Below are positions 36,102 to 45,602 of a stretch of DNA of 64,000 nucleotides, one piece after another. Origin of the DNA: Clostridium bornimense (lineage in GTDB: Bacteria; Bacillota; Clostridia; Clostridiales; Clostridiaceae); contig NZ_JAHLOD010000005.1 in NCBI RefSeq assembly GCF_018917145.1, positions 1-64,000 on the forward strand, read 5' to 3'. The notes under the pieces were generated by a model. It was not told where the DNA came from. It saw nothing but the letters and a program-made list of their open reading frames with translations, and searched no databases. Both the position numbers and the translations under genes were made by a program. Each line of letters starts with the position of its first letter. Positions within the stretch are counted from its first letter, which is position 1.

Positions 36102-36533
36102 ATGAAAGAGGTTAAAATAGTAAAAAGTACTGAAAGGTATTCAATTGGCAATTTAGGAAAGTATGATGAATTAGATCAATATGAATATTATCACCCACTA
36201 GCAAAATTTAAAATACCAGGAAAAGTCTTTGTGGGAGAAGCATTAGATATGACATCCATTGAAATGTCAATTCAGGTATTAAAAGCTGGCTGTGAAATAC
36301 CTTTTGATCATAAGCATAAAATTAACGAGGAAATATATGTTGTTATAAAAGGAAATGGTGAATTTATAATAGATGATGAGATAATACCAGTAGAAGAAGG
36401 GTCTATTGTTAGAATTAGTACCAAAGCTAAAAGAAGATGGAGAAATAATTCCCATAATGATTTATTAGTTATGGTGATACAAGGAAGGGAAGGATCATTA
36501 ATAAATTATAATGTTTCAGATGGTTATATGTAA
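36102..36533 (+). CDS. Cupin domain protein in the TetR operon
   Basis: A 143-residue single-domain cupin. Motif 1 is visible (CEIPFDHKHKINEEIYVVIKGNGEF, His-x-His-x4-Glu metal set). The second motif is VEEGSIVRISTKAKRRWRN, where the usual His is replaced by Arg. The gene starts 9 bases after tetR with an AGGAGG site and is probably its main regulated partner. A metal-dependent detoxifying or sensing role is possible but unproven. Confidence 0.9.
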   Translation: MKEVKIVKSTERYSIGNLGKYDELDQYEYYHPLAKFKIPGKVFVGEALDMTSIEMSIQVLKAGCEIPFDHKHKINEEIYVVIKGNGEFIIDDEIIPVEEGSIVRISTKAKRRWRNNSHNDLLVMVIQGREGSLINYNVSDGYM

Positions 36534-36690
36534 AAGTAAAACTATTATAGAGATATATAAATTTATGTAATAATACACTGATATTAGTGAATATGTTAAA
36601 GTTCATTAATCATAGCCTTTATATTCTAAAGTTAAATGGTATAATATTTAACATAACTTAGTATTTTTGCAGTAGAAAGGGGATGATTTT

Positions 36691-37698
36691 TTGGAAGGAT
36701 ATTCATTAAATCAGTGGTTATTATTTTTTTTCATTTATTGTTTTGTAGGTTGGATTTGGGAATCATGTTATGTTTCAGTTAAAAGTAAGAAATGGATCAA
36801 CAGAGGTTTTTTAAGAGGACCGATGTTACCTATATATGGATTTGGTGCAATTATAATTTTAATAGCTACTATACCTGTGAGAAGTAATATTTTTTTAGTA
36901 TTTATTTTTGGAATGGTTGCAGCTACAACTTTAGAGTATTTTACTGGAGTTTTAATGGAAAAGATTTTTCATGTAAGGTATTGGGATTATAGTGATGAAG
37001 CTTTTAATTTTCAAGGTCATATATGTCTTTTGTGTTCTGTTGCATGGGGGGCATTCTCGATATTAATGGTAAAAGTAATTCATCCACCGATAGAATATGT
37101 GGTTTTACTGATACCGGAGCTTATTTGTGAGATAATTATTTTATGTATTATTGTAGCATTTACTATAGATATTGTACAATCTGTTAACGATGCCTTAGAT
37201 TTAAAGGACACTTTGGCAAGAATTACAGAAGGCAGAGAAACAGTTAAGCATATTAAGAAGAGACTTGAGGTAATGGCAGCTTTTATTAATGAAGATGTGA
37301 AAGAGATAGAAGAGAAGTTTAAAGAAAAAGTATTTATTAATCAAGAGAAGAGTGAACTTAGGAAATTGAGTAGAAGACAAGTTTTTGAGAAGAATCTTGA
37401 AAGAAGTAATAGTAGAAAAGCAGAAGTTTTAGAGCTTATGTCTGAAAATATAAATAAATATATTGGTAAGTTAGAAAATGTTGCTGATAAATCTACGCAA
37501 CAATATGAAAAGTTCAAAGCAGAATTAATTGAATACCTTGCAAAGATAAAGAAACAAGAAAATCATGTTAGCAAAATGGAAAATAAGGCTTTTGTTCATT
37601 CTATAAATATTTTACGTAGAAATCCAGGAGCAAGGGCTAAAAAGTATGAAGAAGCTATGAATGAGGTAAAAGACTTAGAAAAAGGACAAGATATTTAA
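36691..37698 (+). CDS. CmpB-like membrane protein (putative ABC-transporter type IV family) with a coiled-coil tail
   Basis: 335 residues. The first ~165 residues form about five membrane helices with the family start LFFFIYCFVGWIWESCYVSV and RGFLRGPMLPIYGFGA, then EYFTGVLMEKIFHVRYWDYS. The last ~150 residues are highly charged and helical and look like a coiled coil in the cytoplasm. The start is TTG with AAAGGGGA seven bases upstream; no ATG fits. Despite the family name, no ABC ATPase lies nearby, and the true role is unknown. It precedes cardiolipin synthase by 21 bases, suggesting a membrane-related operon. Confidence 0.82.
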   Translation: MEGYSLNQWLLFFFIYCFVGWIWESCYVSVKSKKWINRGFLRGPMLPIYGFGAIIILIATIPVRSNIFLVFIFGMVAATTLEYFTGVLMEKIFHVRYWDYSDEAFNFQGHICLLCSVAWGAFSILMVKVIHPPIEYVVLLIPELICEIIILCIIVAFTIDIVQSVNDALDLKDTLARITEGRETVKHIKKRLEVMAAFINEDVKEIEEKFKEKVFINQEKSELRKLSRRQVFEKNLERSNSRKAEVLELMSENINKYIGKLENVADKSTQQYEKFKAELIEYLAKIKKQENHVSKMENKAFVHSINILRRNPGARAKKYEEAMNEVKDLEKGQDI

Positions 37699-37719
37699 AG
37701 AAAGGGGTAATAAAAATCA

Positions 37720-39267
37720 ATGGATATAAATAAGAAAAATACGTTGCGTTTAATATATGGAAGAACAATTATAGTAATTTCATTGATTCTTATTCAATTA
37801 GGTGTATTATTATTTACTTTTAAGTGGTTAAGTAAATATCACATATATACTTATGGAGGATTTACCGTAATATCTGCAATTATAACGTTATTTATTATTA
37901 ATAGCAAAAGTAATCCAGCATATAAATTGGCTTGGATAATACCAGTATTATTAATACCGGTATTTGGAGGTCTGTTTTATCTTTTTGTTCATATACAATC
38001 AACGGCAAAACTTCTTAATAAGAAGCATCAAAATATTTTAAAAGAGACAGCGCCTTATTTAAAACAAGATGCAGAAATAATTAGTAAAATAAAAGAAATT
38101 TCTATTCAAGGGGCAAACTTATGTCATTATATTTCAAATATTGCAGGATACCCAACATATAGAAGTGAGGAAATTACTTATTTTCCATTAGGAGAAGATA
38201 AGTTTAAGGAATTACTTTCTCAATTAGAGAAAGCAGAAAAGTTTATTTTTTTAGAATATTTTATAATACAAGAAAGTTATATGTGGAATAGTATTCTAGA
38301 AATTTTAAAGAAGAAGGTAAAAGAAGGTGTAGAAGTTAGAGTAATGTATGATGGTATGTGTTGTCTTGCAATGTTACCATATTCATATCCGAAAGAATTA
38401 GAGTCTTTTGGAATTAAGGCTAAGATGTTTTCACCTATTATGCCTGTATTGTCAACATATCAAAATAATAGAGACCATAGAAAGATTCTTGTTATTGATG
38501 GTAAAGTTGCATTTACTGGAGGTATTAATTTAGGTGATGAATATATAAATCGTATTGAAAGATTTGGACATTGGAAAGATACTGCAATCATGGTTACAGG
38601 AGAAGCAGCAAGAGGATTTACAATGATGTTTCTACAGATGTGGAATATTACTGAAAAGGAGCCAGAAAACTATGATAAATATCTAAATAAAAGTAATGTT
38701 ACTGTAGAAGATTGTAGTGGAGGATTTATTACTCCATATGGAGATAGCCCCTTTGATGATGATAATGTTGGAAAAGATGTTTATATGGATATAATCAATA
38801 CAGCTAAAGAATATGTCCATATTATGACGCCATATTTAATTTTGGATAATGAGATGATAACAACACTTATTTATGCAGTAAAAAGAGGTATAGATGTAAA
38901 AATAATTTTACCACATATACCGGACAAGCCTATGGCGTTTGCGTTAGCACATAATCATTATCCTCAACTTTTAGAAAGTGGTGTAAAGATATATGAATAT
39001 ATCCCTGGATTTGTCCATGCAAAAGTGTTTACTTCAGATAACGAAAAAGCAGTAGTTGGTACAATTAATTTAGATTATAGGAGCTTATATCTTCATTTTG
39101 AATGTGCAGCTTATATGTTTAAATGCCCTGTGATAAAAGACATCGAAGAAGATTTTCAAGATACATTATCAAAGTGCAAGGAAATGACTTTAGAAGATTA
39201 TAAGAATTTTTCATTATTCCATAGATTGGAGGGGCATGTGTTAAAGTTATTTGCTCCACTGATGTAA
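37720..39267 (+). CDS. cls: Cardiolipin synthase
   Basis: A 515-residue phospholipase D-family enzyme that condenses two phosphatidylglycerol molecules to cardiolipin and glycerol. Two N-terminal membrane helices (about 10-60) are followed by two PLD domains with HxKxxxxD motifs: HRKILVIDG (H253) and HAKVFTSDN (H433). Both are followed by the expected GG/GT-N segment. The length is typical. AAAGGGG upstream supports the start. Confidence 0.95.
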   Translation: MDINKKNTLRLIYGRTIIVISLILIQLGVLLFTFKWLSKYHIYTYGGFTVISAIITLFIINSKSNPAYKLAWIIPVLLIPVFGGLFYLFVHIQSTAKLLNKKHQNILKETAPYLKQDAEIISKIKEISIQGANLCHYISNIAGYPTYRSEEITYFPLGEDKFKELLSQLEKAEKFIFLEYFIIQESYMWNSILEILKKKVKEGVEVRVMYDGMCCLAMLPYSYPKELESFGIKAKMFSPIMPVLSTYQNNRDHRKILVIDGKVAFTGGINLGDEYINRIERFGHWKDTAIMVTGEAARGFTMMFLQMWNITEKEPENYDKYLNKSNVTVEDCSGGFITPYGDSPFDDDNVGKDVYMDIINTAKEYVHIMTPYLILDNEMITTLIYAVKRGIDVKIILPHIPDKPMAFALAHNHYPQLLESGVKIYEYIPGFVHAKVFTSDNEKAVVGTINLDYRSLYLHFECAAYMFKCPVIKDIEEDFQDTLSKCKEMTLEDYKNFSLFHRLEGHVLKLFAPLM

Positions 39268-39372
39268 ACATTATGTATACAATTTTGTTTGTACAAATCT
39301 ATAAGTAAAAATAAATAGCGGTTTATGATAAAATTTAAAGTTTTAGTAGAATTTTAAATAATGTCGGCATAG

Positions 39373-39385
39373 TATAATGTATAAT
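39373..39385 (+). promoter_or_regulatory. Probable -10 elements of the riboswitch transcript
   Basis: Two TATAAT hexamers (39373-39378 and 39380-39385) lie about 30 bases before the riboswitch aptamer. The -35 region is weak, so the exact promoter is uncertain. Confidence 0.5.
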
Positions 39386-39414
39386 CTCTTTGCACTGCAT
39401 ATAAAGCTACAGTA

Positions 39415-39505
39415 CAAACTGATCAAGCCGATGAATAAGAATTTTATTCATGGAGCCGGGCCTTATTTTGGGCAACAGGACATAAAAGATGCCTGTGGGA
39501 CAGTA
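39415..39505 (+). ncRNA. NiCo (czcD-type) metal-sensing riboswitch aptamer
   Basis: The sequence follows the NiCo riboswitch order. ACTGATCAAGCC opens the first stem, then comes an ATGAATAA/TTATTCAT hairpin, then GAGCCGGGC, then GGCAACAG, then CCTGTGGGACAGT closing the structure. These match the conserved joining segments (GCCGGGC, GCAACAG, GUGGGACAG) of the four-way-junction aptamer of known structure as I remember it. The class was described for Ni2+/Co2+ and later reported to respond to Fe2+. It precedes a P-type cation ATPase, a usual target. A 74-codon reading frame overlapping it is an artefact. Confidence 0.92.
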
Positions 39506-39526
39506 TATTGTTCCACAGGCATTTTT
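39491..39526 (+). terminator. Riboswitch expression platform (intrinsic terminator)
   Basis: GCCTGTGG (39491-39498) pairs with CCACAGGC (39513-39520), with ACA/TGT inside, followed by ATTTTT. The 5' arm is also part of the aptamer (the CCTGTGGGACAG segment). Metal binding should therefore prevent terminator formation and turn the ATPase on. Confidence 0.9.
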
Positions 39527-39635
39527 GTTTATGGAACAATACTTTCTCCTAAAGAACTAAGTTTATGCATTGCCATAGAGCTATCAAACCCAAATTTCTA
39601 GATAGAAAACTAGAAAAAAGATGGAGGTAACTTTT

Positions 39636-42149
39636 ATGCAAAATCTAAAAAAATCAGTAGAAATTATTGGTTTAACTAGTAATGAAGCTAAGTTATTGCA
39701 AGAAAGGTATGGAAAAAATAATATTGTACCAGAAAAGAAAGAGAATTTTATTGTTAAAATCCTAGAGGTATTAAGAGAACCAATGTTTTTATTATTATTG
39801 GTAGCTGCAATGATTTATTTTGTTCTTGGGGAACCAAGAGATGGAATAGTAATGTTGATATTTGTAGTAGCTGTTATTACCATTGATGTTGTACAAGAAT
39901 GGAAAACAGATGAAACGCTAAAGGCTCTTAGAGATTTATCTGCTCCACAGGTTACCGTCATTAGAGATGGGGTAGAAACTGATATCGTAAGTGAAGATTT
40001 AGTCCCTGGGGATTTTGTGATTATCTCTGAAGGTGTGAAAGTACCAGCTGATGGGTATATTATTAAGGCTAATGATCTTTGTATAGATGAATCATCATTA
40101 ACAGGAGAACCAATAAATGTATGGAAAGATGTAATCACTAATAGTAACGATGAATATTTAAAGAAAAATTATTGTTATGCAGGGACATTGGTTACTCAAG
40201 GTAGTGGTGTTATTAAGGTAGATAAGATTGGTGTTGAAACAGAGTATGGGAAGATAGGGAAAAGCGTATCGGAAACACAAGAGAAAATAACACCGTTAAA
40301 AAAACAAGTGGCAGTATTAGTTAAAGTTTGTGCATATATAGCTGTTTTTTTGTTTATGTTAGTAGTTATAATTACCTATATGAATTTAATAGAATGTAAT
40401 TTCAAAGATAGGTTGATAGAAAGTATATTATCAGCTATTACTTTAGCAATGGCTATGATACCAGAAGAATTTCCAGTTATATTAACAGTAGTTTTATCTA
40501 TGGGAGCATGGAGATTAGCAAAGAAAAATTCTTTAGTTAAAAAATTGCCATCAGTGGAAACATTAGGAGCTGTATCTGTGCTTTGCGTAGATAAGACTGG
40601 TACAATAACAATGAATAAAATGAAAGTAAAAGATATATGGACTCTTAATACTGATATAGAAGATTTTAATAAAGCTATGGGAATGGCGTGTGAAATAGAT
40701 CCTTATGATCCTATGGAGCAGGCGATGATAGAGTATTGTGAAAGAAATCATATTACAAAGGATATGCTTTTTAGTGGAACATTAGTGAAGGAATATTCTT
40801 TTACTAATGAGAGCAAAATGATGGGACATGTTTGGAAAAAACATAGACATATTATCATTGCGGCTAAAGGGTCACCAGAAAGAATAATGGCATTGTGCAA
40901 TTTAGATAATAAGGTAAGAAAAAGCGTAAGTAGTAAGATGAGAGAAATGTCAAAAAGAGGTCTAAGAGTTATAGCAGTGGCAAAAATGATAATAGAAAAT
41001 GAAAGTGATATACCTAAAAATTTAGAAGGATGCTCTTTAGACTTTTTAGGTCTTGTAGCATTACAAGATCCTCCAAGGGACACTGTAAAAGAAGATATTA
41101 AAAATTGTGCTAATGCTGGTATTAAAGTCGTAATGATAACTGGTGATAATGGAATGACGGCAAGTGCTATTGCAAAAGAAGTAGGTATCGCTGGTAACGA
41201 GAATATAATTACAGGGGAAATGATTGATAAATTAAGTGATGAAGAACTTAAAGAAAAGGTTAAAGGTGTAAGTATATTTTCAAGAGTTATACCAGAGCAT
41301 AAAAGGAGAATTGTTAAAGCGTTTCAGGATAATGGAGAAATTGTAGCAATGACAGGTGATGGTGTTAATGATGCAGCGGCTTTAAAAAAAGCAGACATTG
41401 GTATAGCTATGGGAAAACGTGGTTCTGAAGTATCTAGGGAAGCAGCAGATTTGGTATTATTAGATGATAATTTTTCTACTATAGTTTATACAGTAAAGGA
41501 TGGTAGAAGAATATATGACAATATCAAAAAAGCAATAGGATATGTATTTACTATTCATATACCAATAGCGTTATCATCGCTTTTAGCGCCATTACTTGAT
41601 ATTAGTTCTAATCAGCTATTGTTATTGCCAGTTCACATAGTATTACTGGAATTAATAATAGATCCAACCTGTTCAATTGTTTTTGAAAGGCAACCAGCAG
41701 AAGATTCCATAATGGAACGGACACCACGAAATTCTAGTGAGAATATCTTAACAGCAAAATTACTTTTTAAGAGTATAGTACAAGGTATTGTTCTCTTTAT
41801 TGCTTCTTTTGGTATATATTATATTTATTTAATGAGATATAATGCTCCAGTTGAGGTAGCAAGGTCAATGGCTATTCTAATAATAATGATTTCAAATTTA
41901 CTTTTAGTTCAAGTAAATAGTTCTAATACGGAATATGCATATAAGTCATTTATTAAACTTAGAAAGGATAAAGTAATATGGAGTGTTATTGTGATAACAA
42001 TAGCTTCCATTGTGATACTTTTCTATACACCTATATCTTTAATATTGAAATTAGCACCATTAACTATAAGTGAAGTAGTAATTGCATTAGTAATATCAAT
42101 CTTCTCTATTATGTGGTATGAGATAATAAAGTTTATTAAAAATAGGTAA
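39636..42149 (+). CDS. P-type cation-transporting ATPase under riboswitch control
   Basis: About 837 residues of a P2-like ATPase. The phosphorylated Asp is in DKTGT (D319). Also visible are the TGEP actuator motif (SLTGEPINVW), the TM4 motif MAMIPEEFPVI, and the GDGVNDAAALKKADIGIAMG hinge. ATG 39636 is preferred to 39621 because GGAGGT lies 7 bases before it. Sequence alone suggests a Ca2+-ATPase-like subgroup. The NiCo riboswitch upstream instead argues for export of a transition metal such as Fe2+, Co2+ or Ni2+; this is inference from context. There is no N-terminal metal-binding domain. Confidence 0.93.
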   Translation: MQNLKKSVEIIGLTSNEAKLLQERYGKNNIVPEKKENFIVKILEVLREPMFLLLLVAAMIYFVLGEPRDGIVMLIFVVAVITIDVVQEWKTDETLKALRDLSAPQVTVIRDGVETDIVSEDLVPGDFVIISEGVKVPADGYIIKANDLCIDESSLTGEPINVWKDVITNSNDEYLKKNYCYAGTLVTQGSGVIKVDKIGVETEYGKIGKSVSETQEKITPLKKQVAVLVKVCAYIAVFLFMLVVIITYMNLIECNFKDRLIESILSAITLAMAMIPEEFPVILTVVLSMGAWRLAKKNSLVKKLPSVETLGAVSVLCVDKTGTITMNKMKVKDIWTLNTDIEDFNKAMGMACEIDPYDPMEQAMIEYCERNHITKDMLFSGTLVKEYSFTNESKMMGHVWKKHRHIIIAAKGSPERIMALCNLDNKVRKSVSSKMREMSKRGLRVIAVAKMIIENESDIPKNLEGCSLDFLGLVALQDPPRDTVKEDIKNCANAGIKVVMITGDNGMTASAIAKEVGIAGNENIITGEMIDKLSDEELKEKVKGVSIFSRVIPEHKRRIVKAFQDNGEIVAMTGDGVNDAAALKKADIGIAMGKRGSEVSREAADLVLLDDNFSTIVYTVKDGRRIYDNIKKAIGYVFTIHIPIALSSLLAPLLDISSNQLLLLPVHIVLLELIIDPTCSIVFERQPAEDSIMERTPRNSSENILTAKLLFKSIVQGIVLFIASFGIYYIYLMRYNAPVEVARSMAILIIMISNLLLVQVNSSNTEYAYKSFIKLRKDKVIWSVIVITIASIVILFYTPISLILKLAPLTISEVVIALVISIFSIMWYEIIKFIKNR

Positions 42150-42279
42150 TACAAATTTAATTTTGTAGATTGACTATATTTCTTCATAAAATATTAAGAA
42201 ATGTTAATATAAATCTTAACAATAATCTGATACAATAGTAAAGGTAGATTTTATATGGAATTTTGTGGAGAATGATACT

Positions 42280-44118
42280 ATGAAGTTAAAAGACAAAATA
42301 ATAATGTATACAATGGTGTTATTTACTACGATAGCAATTTGTTTAGACCCAGAAAAGTTTTATTTAGATTTAACCAAAATTCAGAATCCTTTTAGAGTGG
42401 GGCTAATGACTGTTTGCATTATCAGTGGTATGTTAATTTTATTTTACAAAAGATCAAGAGGATATAATATTAATATATTACAAAAGATTCTATCAATGAT
42501 TTTTTCTATATTCATGACATTGGGATTTAGTTATGAAAAGACAAATTCTTGGCAGTTGGTATTTGGAAGCTTAAGAATGTTTTTAATTTCAATAATTATA
42601 TATATTGGATTTTATGAGTTTTTTAAAAGAATTTTTTACTTTATAAATATTAAAATACAGAATATAAGAGTTGAAGATTTCAAATTAGAAACTATGGGAA
42701 AATTAAAAGGAATATTAAAGTTCATTGATGAAAAGCCGTTTTTATCAAGTATTATAATTATGATTACATTTTGGCTTGTTTATATAATAGCTTTTTATCC
42801 AGTGATTTTGTCACCAGATCCTAGTTTTCAAATTAGGCAGTTTTATAATGTTGATACGAAATATGCAGAAGGTGTAATAAAGCTAGATGAAAATGTTAAT
42901 CTTACTAATCACCATCCTGTAGTTCATACATTATTGTTAGGTGGATGTATAAATTTAGGAAGGTTATTTGGTAGTGATAATTTTGGATTATTTATATACT
43001 CCATAATTCAAATTGGAATATTATCATCAACGTTAGCTTATACTATAAAATATCTTAAGAAAGTAAAAATATCCCTTAAGGTTAGATTAATTCTTTTAAT
43101 GATATATTCCTTAGTACCGATGTTCCCGCTTTATGCTATGTCAGCAGTGAAAGATACTATTTATACCTCGTTTATGGTTTTGTATGTAATATTTCTTTAT
43201 GATTTTGTAACCTTCAATAAAGAGAAGAAACTTTCCAATATTAAAGCTATAGCTATAATTTTTTTATTGTTATTAATTTCATTGTTTAGAAATAATGGGA
43301 TATATGTAATACTTTTATCTTTTCCATTCATAATTTTTTATAGTAAAAAGAATATGGCTAAAACTATAACAATATTGGTAATATTTATGTCGTTAACAAC
43401 GTGTTATTCTAAGGTTATATTACCTTATTTTAAAATTACCAGTGGTAGTATTAGAGAAATGTTATCTATACCATTTCAGCAAACAGCGAGATATGTAAAA
43501 GAACATGGAGATGAGGTATCAGAAGAAGATAAAAAGGCGATAGATAAAATTTTGGTTTATGATACTATAGCAGAGAGGTATCAGCCAGAACTTTCTGATC
43601 CAGTTAAAAATAAATATAATAAATATGCTACCAGTGAAGATTTAAAAGAATATTTTAAAGCTTGGTATAGAGGATTAAAAAATCATCCAGGGACCTATGT
43701 TGAAGCAACAATAAACAATACTTATGGGTATTTCTATCCTAATGCTATAAAGTGGTATACTTACCATAAGTATGATTCAAGAGTAACAAAAGACAATTTA
43801 GTTGATTACAGTTATAATGATTTACAAGGATTAAGGGATAACTTAGTAGTATATCAAGGAATATTTCCTCATATACCGTTTATAGGATTAATATCAAATA
43901 TTGGATTTGGCATATGGATTTTGTTAGTGATGGGAGTATATCTTATTATATTTAAAAAGAATGAATATCTTATAGTGTTAATGCCGTTATATGCATCAGT
44001 ATTGATTTGTATTGCATCACCGGCAAATACTTATTTTAGATATGCTATGCCATATATTTTTGCAAATTGTGCTTTAGTACCGTTATTATTAAATTCATTA
44101 TCTAAAAATAAACTTTAA
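42280..44118 (+). CDS. Polytopic membrane protein, GT-C-like (DUF6020-type)
   Basis: About 612 residues with roughly 12 membrane helices. After the fourth or fifth helix comes a loop with ILSPDPSFQIRQF and NLTNHHPVVHTLL. Acidic and His residues near the first outer loop fit GT-C glycosyltransferases, which use lipid-linked sugars. A large soluble segment (residues ~400-540) includes QTARYVKEHGDEVSEED and YGYFYPNAIKWYTY. ATG 42280 is preferred because TGGAG precedes it; GTG 42265 is the alternative. The substrate is unknown, and a role in surface glycan assembly is plausible. Confidence 0.75.
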   Translation: MKLKDKIIMYTMVLFTTIAICLDPEKFYLDLTKIQNPFRVGLMTVCIISGMLILFYKRSRGYNINILQKILSMIFSIFMTLGFSYEKTNSWQLVFGSLRMFLISIIIYIGFYEFFKRIFYFINIKIQNIRVEDFKLETMGKLKGILKFIDEKPFLSSIIIMITFWLVYIIAFYPVILSPDPSFQIRQFYNVDTKYAEGVIKLDENVNLTNHHPVVHTLLLGGCINLGRLFGSDNFGLFIYSIIQIGILSSTLAYTIKYLKKVKISLKVRLILLMIYSLVPMFPLYAMSAVKDTIYTSFMVLYVIFLYDFVTFNKEKKLSNIKAIAIIFLLLLISLFRNNGIYVILLSFPFIIFYSKKNMAKTITILVIFMSLTTCYSKVILPYFKITSGSIREMLSIPFQQTARYVKEHGDEVSEEDKKAIDKILVYDTIAERYQPELSDPVKNKYNKYATSEDLKEYFKAWYRGLKNHPGTYVEATINNTYGYFYPNAIKWYTYHKYDSRVTKDNLVDYSYNDLQGLRDNLVVYQGIFPHIPFIGLISNIGFGIWILLVMGVYLIIFKKNEYLIVLMPLYASVLICIASPANTYFRYAMPYIFANCALVPLLLNSLSKNKL

Positions 44119-44168
44119 AAAATAAGGACAAGTACCTATAGTTACTAGGGCTTGTCTTTTATTTTTTT
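44116..44168 (+). terminator. Rho-independent terminator
   Basis: AATAAGGACAAG (44121-44132) pairs imperfectly with CTTGTCTTTTATT (44151-44163), extended by CCTA/TAGG inside, and is followed by T tracts. Confidence 0.8.
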
Positions 44169-44249
44169 AATAATAGAAATTCTATGTAAAAATATGGAAC
44201 GTGTGTTATAATTCTAAGTATGAAACGATTATTTCAGGAGGGATCAAAA

Positions 44250-44642
44250 ATTAAAAAGAAATTTAATGAAATGAGTATATTTTGTTTAATGTTTATTTTG
44301 CTCCTTACATTAGTGGGGTGTAAAAAGAGTAATGAGACAAAAAATAGTATTGTAGAAAAAAACTTAAGTAAAATTATTAGCACAAGTAATATTAATGTGC
44401 AATTAGCATCAAATCCATATGAATATATATCAAATAATAAGAAAGAATATGCTGATATTGTTTCCAGTGAGGGTGCTTTAGAATATATGCTTAATGAATT
44501 TAATAAAAGTAATGAAGATGGGTTAAAAGAATATATTATGGCAGTAGCTTGTTGTGACATTCTAGGAGAAGATGGCAACAATGTTCAATGGAACTCAGGT
44601 AGAGAATGGTACAAAAACTATTTAAGTAATAGGGAAAGTTAA
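44250..44642 (+). CDS. Small lipoprotein, apparent ATT start
   Basis: A ~130-residue secreted lipoprotein. From 44250 the reading is IKKKFNEMSIFCLMFILLLT then LVGC, a canonical lipoprotein signal if the first codon (ATT) starts translation. AGGAGGG (44236-44242) lies seven bases before it. The in-frame ATG at 44220 would place the ribosome binding site inside the gene, and it lies only 8 bases after the TATAAT at 44207-44212, so it would be leaderless. Mature sequence: a conserved-looking EGALEYMLNEFNKSNEDGLKE and ILGEDGNNVQWNSGREWYK. Function unknown. Confidence 0.72.
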   Translation: MKKKFNEMSIFCLMFILLLTLVGCKKSNETKNSIVEKNLSKIISTSNINVQLASNPYEYISNNKKEYADIVSSEGALEYMLNEFNKSNEDGLKEYIMAVACCDILGEDGNNVQWNSGREWYKNYLSNRES

Positions 44643-44729
44643 GATAAATTAATATGACAAAATAGATTAAAAAAGACTAGTGGATTTAAAATGAAGCTAG
44701 TCTATACTTTTATATTGGAGGTAATAATT

Positions 44730-44795
44730 ATGAGTATAGGAAGTAATGAGTTTAATTCGGAATTTTGTAATGTTAAGTATTTAGAAGAAAAATGA
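44730..44795 (+). pseudogene. Short truncated ORF
   Basis: With a TTGGAGG ribosome binding site it encodes MSIGSNEFNSEFCNVKYLEE plus a Lys and stops. It looks like the intact N-terminus of a longer small protein cut by a nonsense or frameshift mutation. An inverted repeat GACTAG/CTAGTC (44675-44702) precedes it. The remainder to 44895 has only short start-less frames. Confidence 0.45.
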
Positions 44796-44895
44796 AGCAG
44801 TGGATTTTATAGATGAAAGCGTTCGTAAATAAGACAGTAGTACTGAGACTTTTGTATTATGATATGGTAAAGGGTTGTATATGGGGGTATAGATA

Positions 44896-45216
44896 ATGCG
44901 AAAGGTTGTGAAATTATTTTGGCAATTAGCAATTCTACCGATATTATATATACCATACAGAATATTGAATGAAACAGTACTAATTAATATTTTGGGATGT
45001 AGTTGCTCAACAGATGATATTTGTAGAGGAGTAATAGATGCTAATGACTTTACAAAATTATTTTTTAGTATTGTAGTAATAGTAATCATAGTTATTTCGG
45101 TATACAAAGTAAAAAGTATATCTAAGATTAGCTCTAAGGTAATTTATATTATGTGTATTACATGTATTTCTACTGCTATTGGAAATATATTATATCAATC
45201 AATGCTGTTAAAATAA
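44896..45216 (+). CDS. Small hypothetical membrane protein
   Basis: A 106-residue protein with three predicted membrane helices (about 8-28, 54-72, 84-100) and a polar segment with closely spaced cysteines (GCSCSTDDIC) between the first two. No family is recognised. The ribosome binding site is weak (GGGGGTATAG). It is followed 26 bases later by the TfoX-type gene. Confidence 0.6.
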   Translation: MRKVVKLFWQLAILPILYIPYRILNETVLINILGCSCSTDDICRGVIDANDFTKLFFSIVVIVIIVISVYKVKSISKISSKVIYIMCITCISTAIGNILYQSMLLK

Positions 45217-45242
45217 TAAATTTAGGTGAAGGAGAAACAGGG

Positions 45243-45500
45243 ATGGGTGACTTATTAAAATTAAATAATATTGGAAAGGTATTAGAAGAACAACTAAATG
45301 AAGTTGGAATTACATCATATGAAGAGCTTAAATCTATAGGTAGTAAGGAAGCATGGCTTAGAATAAAATCAATAGATCCTTCGGCATGTATACATAGATT
45401 ATATGCTTTAGAAGGTGCTATAGAGGGTATTAAAAAGAGTTGTTTATCTCAAGATAAGAAAAATGAACTTAGAGAATTTTATAATAATGAAAAACTTTAA
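45243..45500 (+). CDS. TfoX C-terminal domain protein
   Basis: An 85-residue protein corresponding to the TfoX/Sxy C-terminal domain alone: LLKLNNIGKVLEEQLNEVGI, then YEELKSIGSKEAWLRI and CIHRLYALEGAIEG, a helix-hairpin-helix-like fold. In Firmicutes this stand-alone form is widespread with unknown function and is not linked to competence. ATG 45243 is chosen because GGAG lies 8 bases upstream; an upstream in-frame ATG at 45153 would overlap the preceding gene heavily. Confidence 0.88.
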   Translation: MGDLLKLNNIGKVLEEQLNEVGITSYEELKSIGSKEAWLRIKSIDPSACIHRLYALEGAIEGIKKSCLSQDKKNELREFYNNEKL

Positions 45501-45602
45501 GAAGAAAGATATAAGGTGGATTTGAGTTTATAATTCTATATTTTTTGGATATAATTTATATAAGTATTATTTATCTAGGATATTTTAGAGGGGGAATATA
45601 AT

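Noticed and set aside
39415-39505. M-box (Mg2+) or yybP-ykoY (Mn2+) riboswitch before the ATPase
   Set aside because: Their conserved segments are absent, whereas the NiCo segments are all present in order.
39377-39601. A 74-codon plus-strand reading frame before the P-type ATPase
   Set aside because: It lies across the NiCo riboswitch and its terminator, has no ribosome binding site, and its peptide resembles nothing.
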